NCBI GenBank assembly: GCA_016715405.1
Contig: JADKAE010000039.1
Coordinates: 1 to 22,629 of the forward strand
DNA from: Saprospiraceae bacterium
GTDB taxonomy: Bacteria; Bacteroidota; Bacteroidia; Chitinophagales; Saprospiraceae
Length of the DNA: 22,629 nucleotides
Reading direction: 5' to 3'
Position numbers and translations under genes: made by a program. A model generated the notes under the pieces. It was not told where the DNA came from. It made no database searches and saw nothing but the letters and a program-made list of their open reading frames with translations. Below are positions 15,846 to 22,629 of this stretch, in pieces (the first letter of the stretch is position 1; every line of letters begins with the position of its first letter).

Positions 15846-17133
15846 TTTTCTTTTCATCATCGGCACCTTCTTCATCACCATCGACACCGTATTGCCGAGG
15901 CGTTCTTCGAGCATCACGATTTTACCTTCGTTCAGGCTTTCGATCAGGTCGTCGCGGTAGTGGCGCACAGTGACCAATTCGAGGCCGCGGTCGAGGATAA
16001 CCTTGAACTTGTCGTCGACCTTTTCAATAAAGCGATCCACTTTATCATCGATATCGTTGACGCACATCACAAAGCTGATGGCCGTATTTTGCATCATATT
16101 GACCTGTATGCGCATATCGGCAATAAAATTAAACAGATAGCTGATATGGTGCTCGGCGACAAAAGAGAAGTCGCGGGTAGAGATTTGCAACAGCGCCTGG
16201 TTTTGCTCCACGGCAATCATAGGCGGGTAGTGGTCTTCTACTTCGCCGGATATAAACGTGCCTTCGGCGTCGGGGTCCTTAAAAGACTTCACATACAGCG
16301 GAATGCTTTTATTTTGGAGTGGTTTGATCGTTTTCGGGTGGATCACCTTAGCGCCGTAATACGTCATCTCGATGGCTTCCTTATAAGAGAGGCGGTCGAG
16401 TTTCGTCACGTTGTCGAAAAGGCGGGGTCGGCGGTAAGCACGCCGGGCACGTCTTTCCATATCGTCATACTATCGGCGTCCAGCAGGTACGAAAAGATAG
16501 CGGCGGTATAGTCGGAGCCTTCGCGGCCCAGCGTGGTGGTAAAATTCTCCTGGGTGCTGCCGATAAAGCCCTGGGTGAGAATAAAACCACCCTTTTCGAT
16601 CATGGGCAAAACGACTTTTTCGCAGCGGGCTTCCGATTCCGGCCATTGCACCCAACCTTCGCGGAAAATATCGTCGGTGAGGATCACGTCGCGGGCATCG
16701 AGCCATTGCGTGGGCAGGTTCATCTTATTTAAAAAGCCTGCACTATTTTCGAAGAAACCAATTCGCCCACCGACACGATTTGGTCGTACATATAATCGTA
16801 GTTATCGTGGGTTCCTCTTCCAGTATCCACTCTATTTCCAACAAACGTATCATTGACAGCGGCGTACACCTCGTCGTTTTTGTCGAACAGCTGATCGCAG
16901 ATATCGTAATGCGCTTTTTTGACGCCTTCCAGCAGTTTGTAGGCTTCTCCGGTTTTGCCGGCGTGGGCTGCCACTACCTTTTCGAGGGCATCGGTGGTTT
17001 TACCCATAGCGGAGACCACAATGAGCAGCCTGTCGGATTTGTAGCGTTGCAGAATGGAGGCTACGTTTTTCACCGAATCGGCATCGCGCAGCGAAGCGCC
17101 GCCGAATTTGAATACCTTAACCGGATGTTTCAT
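15840..17133 (-). CDS. lysC: aspartate kinase (two frameshifts)
   Basis: This is a monofunctional aspartokinase, the first step of lysine, threonine, methionine and diaminopimelate synthesis. The start is MKHPVKVFKFGGASLRDADSV with the kinase motif KFGGAS. It continues with LIVVSAMGKTTDALE, then FTTTLGREGSDYTAAI (the conserved GRGGSD-like loop, here GREGSD), DVPGVLTADP, and EMTYYGAKVIHPKTI. Two ACT-type regulatory segments follow: SFVAEHHISYLFNFIADMRI and FKVILDRGLELVTVRHY. The frame changes at a T run near 16733 (KIVQAF to LNKMNLPTQW) and at a C run near 16430 (TADP to RLFDNVTKLD). Repaired length is about 431 residues, normal for the family. An intact aspartokinase is expected in a free-living bacterium, so these breaks are probably sequencing errors. 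It is unrelated to the glycan locus. Confidence 0.93.
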
Positions 17134-17164
17134 CGATTTCGATTGCTTTTTTTGAAATAGGCCG

Positions 17165-17172
17165 CAAATTTA
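17165..17172 (-). promoter_or_regulatory. candidate -7 box TAAATTTG for aspartate kinase
   Basis: On the minus strand the sequence reads TAAATTTG, matching TAnnTTTG. Transcription would start about 25 bases before the ATG at 17133. No convincing TTTG -33 element was found at the expected distance, so this is tentative. Confidence 0.4.
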
Positions 17173-17271
17173 GCCAATTCCCTTGCTTTCAGCGTATAAA
17201 ATTGTGTTGGTGTATTGTCATAATTGGACCTCCAAATCCTAAGATTCCGTTAAAGCCTGCGTATTGTGCGT

Positions 17272-17279
17272 TATTTTTG
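17272..17279 (+). promoter_or_regulatory. candidate -7 box TATTTTTG for the amidase
   Basis: TATTTTTG matches the Bacteroidota -7 consensus TAnnTTTG and lies 46 bases before the amidase ATG. A clear -33 TTTG is not visible. Together with the box at 17165-17172 it makes this 192-bp divergent gap an ordinary two-promoter region without any inverted repeat. Confidence 0.4.
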
Positions 17280-17325
17280 TCAAATTCGCGCCGGATTTTA
17301 TTAGTCTCATTAAATTATTATCATC

Positions 17326-19017
17326 ATGAACAAGAGGCAACTAACGCTTTGGGGTGCATTGATCCTGAGTGGAATGGCTTTGGCCTTTACCGGCCAGGCG
17401 CTGCTGCGCGCCATTACTGCCAATGACATCAAAGGCGCCGCCAATATTTCCGGACTGGAATTTACGCAGCCGGAACTCGACTCTATGGTAAAGGGTCTGG
17501 AAGAATACCGCACCTATTATACGGAAAACCGCGCTTTAGCCCTGCCCAACGGGCTTTCTCCCGCTTTTGTGTTTAACCCGCAACCGGCAGGTTTTAAGAT
17601 GCCGCAATTTTCAATGGCGGGCGGATTTACCTCCGCAGCCGTAAAACTCCCCAGCGACAAAAACCAACTCGCTTTTTTTAGCATCCAGCAATTAGCTCAC
17701 CTCATCTCTACCAAGCAAATCACCTCGGTAGAACTCACCAAGTTCTATATCGAGCGTTTGAAAAAATACGACCCCAAGGTGAAGTGCGTAGTCACACTGA
17801 TGGAAGAAGAGGCGCTCAAACAAGCTGCCAAGGCGGATGAAGACCTGAAAGGCGGTACCTACAAAGGCATTTTGCATGGTATACCCTACGGCGTCAAAGA
17901 CTTGTTTGCCACTAAAACGGGTAAAACGACCTGGGGCTCAAAGCCTTTCAAGGATCAGCAATTCGACTACGACGCTACGGTTGTTAAGCGACTCGAAGAT
18001 GCAGGGGCCGTACTTGTGGCCAAACTGAGCACGGGTTACCTGGCTTGGGGCGACGAGTGGTTTGGCGGCAAAACCCGCAACCCTTGGGATCTGAATAACG
18101 GCTCCAGCGGCTCCAGCGCCGGATCGGCAGCTGCCGTTTCAGCCGGCCTGGTACCCTTTGCTATCGGTACCGAAACATACGGCTCTATCGTATCGCCCTC
18201 GGCTACTTGCGGCGTTACCGGCCTGCGCACTACTTTCGGCCGCGTGAGCCGCCACGGCGCCATGGCCCTGAGCTGGACGATGGACAAAATCGGCCCTATC
18301 TGCCGCAGCGGCGAAGAATGCGCCATCGTATTGCAAACCATTGTGGGTCCTGACAGCAAAGACTTCTCGGTGGCAGCTGTACCTTTTGTGTACAACAGCG
18401 CCGATAAGTCTAACCGCTTCAAAATAGGCTTTATCAAAAGCGAGATGGAAAAGGTGTATCCCGGTTCCGACAAGGATATGGCTACGATGGAAAAACTCCG
18501 GGAGATGGGTTTTGAACTGGTGCCCCTGGAATGGCCTCAACTGCCCAACATCGATTTCATCCTGGAAGCAGAAGCTGCCGCCGCTTTCGATGAATTGACC
18601 CGTACCAACAAAGACGACCAGCTCGAAAAGCAGGTGCGCAATGCATGGCCTAATGTGTTCCGCCAGGCTCGCCAGATACCAGCAGTGGAGTACATCCAGG
18701 CGCAGCGCCTGCGTGCGAAGCTTATCGAAGAGGTGAGTAAGATGTATGCACAAGTAGAAGTGATTATTCACCCGGCCACAGAAGGCAAAGGTCTGCTGAT
18801 CACCAACCTGACCGGTCACCCCAGTATCTGTGTTCCTAACGGCTTTGATAACCTCAAACCATCGGCGATTACCTTCACCGGTAAGTTGTACGAAGAGGCC
18901 AAGCTGGCCGCCATGGCGCAGTCATACCAGGAGTTCACCAGCCTGCACTTCAACCACCCGAACCTGGATAATCCGAGGAAGCCGGCGTCTTTGCCGGTGC
19001 AGCCGAAGAAGCAATAG
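17326..19017 (+). CDS. secreted amidase (amidase signature family)
   Basis: This intact 563-residue protein is an amidase-signature hydrolase, which cleaves amide bonds with a Ser-cisSer-Lys triad. The catalytic Lys is K191 in GIPYGVKDLFATK. The cis-Ser lies in GSSGSSAGSAAAVSAG (about 259-274; S263 or S264 by alignment to GGSSGGSA). The nucleophile is S287 in GTETYGSIVSPSATCG, where most relatives have GTDTGGSI. The start MNKRQLTLWGALILSGMALAF has basic residues followed by a hydrophobic stretch, so it is probably exported. About 90 residues precede the amidase domain, more than in cytoplasmic GatA-type enzymes. It is monocistronic, divergent from aspartokinase and convergent with the BNR protein. 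The substrate could be a peptide, amino acid amide or wall-derived amide. It is not GatA, given its export signal and altered motif. Confidence 0.9.
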   Translation: MNKRQLTLWGALILSGMALAFTGQALLRAITANDIKGAANISGLEFTQPELDSMVKGLEEYRTYYTENRALALPNGLSPAFVFNPQPAGFKMPQFSMAGGFTSAAVKLPSDKNQLAFFSIQQLAHLISTKQITSVELTKFYIERLKKYDPKVKCVVTLMEEEALKQAAKADEDLKGGTYKGILHGIPYGVKDLFATKTGKTTWGSKPFKDQQFDYDATVVKRLEDAGAVLVAKLSTGYLAWGDEWFGGKTRNPWDLNNGSSGSSAGSAAAVSAGLVPFAIGTETYGSIVSPSATCGVTGLRTTFGRVSRHGAMALSWTMDKIGPICRSGEECAIVLQTIVGPDSKDFSVAAVPFVYNSADKSNRFKIGFIKSEMEKVYPGSDKDMATMEKLREMGFELVPLEWPQLPNIDFILEAEAAAAFDELTRTNKDDQLEKQVRNAWPNVFRQARQIPAVEYIQAQRLRAKLIEEVSKMYAQVEVIIHPATEGKGLLITNLTGHPSICVPNGFDNLKPSAITFTGKLYEEAKLAAMAQSYQEFTSLHFNHPNLDNPRKPASLPVQPKKQ

Positions 19018-19028
19018 GCGGTTGTCGG

Positions 19029-19122
19029 TTTAACGGCAGGTAACAGGTTCTCGCAGAGTTACGCAGAGTTTTATTTTACTCTGCGTAACTCTGCGCTAAC
19101 TCCTTTAACTCTGCGGTTAAAC
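19029..19122. repeat. inverted repeat of the CGCAGAG family, copy 2
   Basis: The inner stem CGCAGAGTTACGCAGAGT (19052-19069) pairs perfectly with 19078-19095 around an 8-base T-rich loop. The outer right end ACTCTGCGGTTAAAC matches the outer ends of copy 1, while the left outer end is eroded. It lies between the convergent ends of the amidase (19017) and the BNR protein (19136). Confidence 0.92.
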
Positions 19123-19135
19123 AATCCCTTAAGAG

Positions 19136-22017
19136 TTATTCCAACACAAGCTTGGTCTCCTTCACCACATCCCCTTTGTGAAACACCACCTTATACGTCC
19201 CTTTGTAGAGGTAGTATTTTCCCGAATCCGCCTTATTCAACTTCACCGGCTTTTCATCGGCCTTGCGTTTTTCGTTGAGCAGCTTGGTATATTCCTCCAG
19301 CGCTGTTTCGTCGATGCGGAAGTCGTAGGCGGGGTAATTGAGGCCTTTGGCGGCATCGACGCTGAACGTATGCAGCTCAAGTCCGCTTTCCGTCTGAATG
19401 CTGATTTGTACTTTGCCGGCTTCGTTTGCATAGAACGGCAGCTTGATATCGGGTTTGTTTTCCCCAAAAAGCGATTTGCTGCCCCAGCGCGGACTGTAGC
19501 GCAATTTTTTGAGCTCAAATACCGCCAGCGGCATGGCCAGGACTTCCGGGCTGAGTTGCTGCAACTCTTTTACGCCGGCAATATACAGCGAACGCCCGTG
19601 CGTGCCGACTAACAAATCGTTGTCGCGGGGATGGACCACCAAATCGTGCACCGCCACCGCGGGCAACTCATTGGTCATAACCATAAACGATTCGCCCTGG
19701 TCGAGCGACACGTAGAGCCCGTGGTCGGTGCCCACGTAGAGAATACGGGCGTTCACCGGATCTTCCTTAACCACATTTACCGGCTCCATGGGCAGGTCCT
19801 TGCCCAGCCGGCGCCAGGTCTTGCCGTAATCGCTTGATACGTACAGGTAGGGCGTAAAATTATCCCAGCGGTAGCCGTTGAGCGACACGTACACCGTGCC
19901 TTCGTCGAATTTGGAGGCTTGCACGCGGCTCACCCACATATCTTCGGGCAGTCCGGCGGAGATATTCTGCCAGACTTGTCCGCCGTCGCGGGTCACGTGC
20001 ACCAGTCCGTCGTCGCTGCCGGCATAGATTAGGCCGAAACGCATGGGCGATTCGTGGATAGAACTGAGCGTACCGTAGGGCACGTCGCCTTTTTGTCCGC
20101 CCTTGGTGAGGTCGCCCGAGATAGCGTCGAATTTTCGCCGCCGTTAAACGAGCGGAAGACCTTGTGCGCGCCCATGTACAAGATATCCTGGTTGTGGACC
20201 GACAAATGGATGGGCGTCTGCCAGTTCCAGCGGTAAGGGCGCTCGCCTAGATCGTGTTTGGGGGTAATGAACTTGCGCTCTTCCGTGCGGGTATTAAAGC
20301 GGTAATAGTTGCCAAACTGGAAGCCCGTGTACACGATTTCGTTATTGCGGGTATCGACGGCCACCTGCATGCCGTCGCCGCCGATTAGCTCAGTATAGGG
20401 ATAACGGCCGCTGCCGTGCCATTCCGTGCTATATTGGTAAGTACTGGGGCCTTTCCATACGCCGTTGTCCTGGAGGCCGCCATACACGTTGTAGGGCTTT
20501 GCCATATCGACTGCCACGGCGTAAAACTGTCCCACTGCCGGGGGAGTTACATTTCACCCAGCTTTCGCCGTCGTCGTAAGAAATATTGATACCGCCGTCG
20601 TTGCCCAAAATCAGGTGGCCGTCGCGTGTCGGGCTTACCCAGAGGGCGTGGTGGTCCACGTGCACATTATCGCCGTTAATAGACTTCCATGTTTTGCCGC
20701 CGTCGTCGGAGCGCAACACGGGAAAACCCAGCATATAGAGCTTATTGGGATTGCGGGGTGATACCCTGATATTTCCAAAATAATAGCCATACGAATTATA
20801 GCCCTGGTCGATATACCCTTCGTGCGTTTTTTTCCAGGATTTGCCTTCGTTGGCCGAGCTGTAAATTTCGAGTCCGATCACCGGCGTATCAAAAAGCAGC
20901 GAATTGGCGTCTTCGGTATATTCCGCCAAAGCGGCGGGTTTGATCTTGTCTTTTTCCACCATAGCCCGCACCGATTCCACCGTATATTTCTCGGGGAAGC
21001 CATTGTTTTGCAGGAACTCCTTAATCAGGTAAGGCTTAAGCTGCAAAAACGAATGCTTGCTCATCGTTTTGAGCATCTTCTTGGTCAGTATCTCGCCATC
21101 GGGCGCTTCCTCCGGTCTTCTGAAATAATTATCAATAGCGGCATACAGCAGCGGTTTACCACCCTGGCGCGTCATCGCCAGTCCGATACGGCCGGCGCCT
21201 TCACCAATAGGAAAACCGGCATTTTTAGCTGTCAGCAAAGTCCAGGTATTACCGCCGTCCGTGCTTTTATAAATGCCCGTATTTTTGCCGGACTCCACAA
21301 AATCCCAGGCGCGCCGCGAGCGATCCCAGGCGGCGGCGTACAGCGTATTAGCCGAGGCAGGGTCAATAAGCAGGTCGACCACGCCCGTATCATAGTTAAT
21401 AAACAGCGTTTTTGTCCAGGTTTTGCCCCCATCGGTAGTCTTATACACGCCCCTTTCCTGGTTGGGAGAATACAGGTGGCCCAACACCGCCACCCAGGCG
21501 ACATTGGGATTGCTGGGATGCAGCACAATGCGACCGATATGGTGGCTTTCGCCCAGTCCCAGATACTGCCATGTTTTACCGCCATTCGTGCTTTTATACA
21601 TCCCCACACCCGCATAAGAAGACCGGCTGGAATTAGATTCCCCTGTGCCCAGCCAAATTGTATTATTCTTCCAATTGACGGCAATATCGCCGATAGTCAT
21701 CACCGTTTCATTGTCAAAAAGCGGTACAAAAGTAGCGCCGTTATTCGTCGTCTTCCAGAGCCCGCCGGAAGCATAAGCCACATAAAAATGCGAAGCATCA
21801 GCGGGCGACACCTCCAGGTCGACCACGCGGCCGCTGCACACCGTCGGCCCCACATTGCGGAACTTCACCGCATCAACTATAGATTTTTCTTTGAGCGCCT
21901 TGCGCTGATCAAGGCTTTTTACGCGCTCTACCGCCGGGGTAAAGGCGGCTGGGTGAGTTGCGCCGTGGCCGAAAAGACGCAGCACAACATGCAAAATAGC
22001 AGAAGGGTTTTATTCAT
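19136..22017 (-). CDS. secreted VPS10/BNR-repeat beta-propeller protein (three frameshifts)
   Basis: This large exported protein is built mainly of Asp-box/BNR blades, like sortilin/VPS10-type propellers often annotated as glycosyl hydrolase or sialidase-like. About eleven Asp boxes are visible, including STNGGKTW, TTDGGKTW, STDGGNTW, SDDGGKTW, SYDDGESW, SSDYGKTW and SLDQGESF. A signal peptide MNKTLLLFCMLCCVFSATAQ starts at the ATG complement of 22015-22017. Frame changes lie near 21960 (just after the signal peptide), in the C5 run near 20540 (WVKCNSP to AVGQFYAVAVDM), and near 20140 (FNGGEN to FDAISGDLTKGGQ). Repaired length is about 960 residues. The C-terminal 150 residues form a beta-rich tail ending GTYKVVFHKGDVVKETKLVLE. 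Catalytic sialidase residues are not evident, so binding or peptidase-scaffold roles are as likely. A weak -7-like TATATTTA occurs at 22049-22056. Confidence 0.87.
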
Positions 22018-22116
22018 GATAAGGCGATGTTTTGATGAATAAGAGGGGTAAATATAGGGATTTATTGATTGGATGGAAGGGGAGGGGGGGCGGCCTGCCT
22101 GCGGTTCGCCATTTTT

Positions 22117-22202
22117 TTAACCGCAGAGTAATTGGAGTTATTCGCGGAGTTGCGCAGAGGCAAGATCAAACTCCACGGAACTCCGTTATACTCAGTTTAA
22201 CT
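22117..22202. repeat. degenerate inverted repeat of the CGCAGAG family, copy 3
   Basis: The left side TTAACCGCAGAGTAATTGG matches the outer arm of copy 1. The inner part has GGAGTT and GCGCAGAG units. The right side (CTCCACGGAACTCCG, then ACTCAGTTTAAC) is an eroded inverse. It lies in the roughly 260-bp gap between the divergent starts of the BNR protein (22017) and the DUF433 gene (22278). The rest of this gap (22018-22116) shows a G-rich run at 22071-22090 and no gene. Confidence 0.8.
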
Positions 22203-22277
22203 GGCTTCGTGTCGAAAAAACAGGTATCAATCCTGAAAAAACCTTAACTTGCATACTTGATAACAAAAGCAACAGCT

Positions 22278-22517
22278 ATGGGAATACATATTTGATCGAA
22301 TAACCATTGATGACGAGCTGTGCAATGGAAAACCGACAATTAGGGGTATGAGGATTACCGTTCAAACGGTTTTGGAATTCTTATTTAATGGTACTTCTGA
22401 AGATGAAATAATTAGCGCAATATCCGACATTGGAAAGGGAAGATATCAAAGCCTTGCCAGCAATTTGCAATAGAATTGATGAATAAGAATTATAAGATTA
22501 CAGAAATAGCTGCATAG
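22278..22517 (+). CDS. DUF433 (VapB-like) antitoxin, several indels
   Basis: The core FDRITIDDELCNGKPTIRGMRITVQTVLEFL with NGTSEDEII is unmistakably DUF433, a small winged-helix family usually paired with a PIN-like toxin. The sequence is damaged. The ATG at 22278 is out of frame with WEYIFDRIT, which begins at 22279 and has a stop just upstream. Near 22424 the frame must change to read PTLEREDIKA, and near 22455 again to read CQQFAIELMNKNYKITEIAA, ending TAG at 22515-22517. Repaired, it would be about 79 residues, the normal length. It would act by binding its toxin and its own promoter. Three indels within 240 bp could mean low sequence quality near a contig end or true decay. The presumed toxin starts 4 bases downstream. 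Confidence 0.72.
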
Positions 22518-22521
22518 CGCA

Positions 22522-22608
22522 ATGCCGAAATATTTGATAGATGTAAATCCTCCTTATTATTTCAGCCTAAGTTGGGGAATGTATATAAAGATAGGATTGA
22601 AGGAATAA
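22522..22608 (+). pseudogene. start of a PIN-like (DUF5615-type) toxin partner, broken
   Basis: MPKYLIDVNPPYYFSL resembles the N-terminus of DUF5615 PIN-like proteins, which open with a LIDxNLP strand carrying the first metal-binding Asp. DUF433 and DUF5615 genes are commonly adjacent. The frame stops after 28 residues at 22608, and other frames (for example GNVYKDRIEGIK) also stop before the window ends. It may continue beyond the window after a frameshift, or be a remnant. Confidence 0.45.
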
Positions 22609-22629
22609 AGTAGTATTCAATATATTTTT

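Noticed and set aside
15804..16511. A 235-codon open frame on the plus strand
   Set aside because: It is the reverse complement of aspartokinase coding sequence, which has clear kinase and ACT motifs; no independent family features are visible.
20822..22042. A 406-codon open frame on the plus strand opposite the BNR protein
   Set aside because: It is antisense to a protein with about eleven clear Asp boxes. Its own translation shows no domain, and it is low in complexity and rich in His, Arg and Ile as expected of a shadow frame.
22049..22056. Promoter for the BNR gene (TATATTTA on the minus strand)
   Set aside because: It lacks the final G of the -7 consensus and no -33 element is visible; mentioned only in the gene entry.
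22071..22090. Possible G-quadruplex in the G-rich run upstream of the BNR gene
   Set aside because: The tracts are uneven (two to seven G) and may include homopolymer errors; too weak to call.

Overview
The window looks like part of a Bacteroidota chromosome, probably Saprospiria or Chitinophagia-like. The reasons are several -7 promoter boxes matching TAnnTTTG, the absence of strong Shine-Dalgarno sites, a secreted VPS10/BNR propeller protein, and a Bacteroidota-style aspartokinase. No taxonomic search was possible, so this is inference.

Positions 1-15800 are a surface-glycan locus (O-antigen, capsule or exopolysaccharide). In order on the plus strand: an unrecognised protein, a GT4 glycosyltransferase, an O-antigen ligase/polymerase with C-terminal TPRs, a truncated FkbM methyltransferase, and an ABC exporter pair (Wzm-like permease, Wzt-like ATPase with a C-terminal glycan-binding region). 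These are followed by a TylF-type methyltransferase, a GT2-like glycosyltransferase and a PhyH oxygenase. Next is a block of alternating strands: a 2OG-Fe(II) oxygenase (minus), an alpha/alpha-toroid protein with a DLDDTA motif like that of squalene-hopene and class II terpene cyclases (plus), and a second PhyH protein (minus). The locus ends with a UbiA prenyltransferase, an AsnB-type amidotransferase and a DxD glycosyltransferase. The likely scheme is glycan assembly, decoration by methylation, hydroxylation and amidation, then ABC export and ligation. A UbiA enzyme next to a cyclase-like toroid and three Fe/2OG oxygenases is the most unusual gene content and raises the possibility of a prenyl or terpenoid component.

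Positions 15800-22629 are outside the glycan locus: aspartokinase (minus), a secreted amidase (plus), a large secreted BNR/VPS10 propeller (minus), and a damaged DUF433 antitoxin with the start of its PIN-like partner (plus).

Two features run through the whole window. First, almost every gap longer than about 80 bp holds an inverted repeat. There are at least five unrelated repeat families, and all four convergent gene junctions carry one. Some repeats supply the stop codons of the flanking genes. Second, many genes are split by single-base indels, often in homopolymers, including the probably essential aspartokinase. This looks more like unpolished long-read sequence than true decay, so broken genes are described as the single genes they probably are. 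Two larger losses (FkbM C-terminus, DxD glycosyltransferase N-terminus) cannot be explained by one-base errors.
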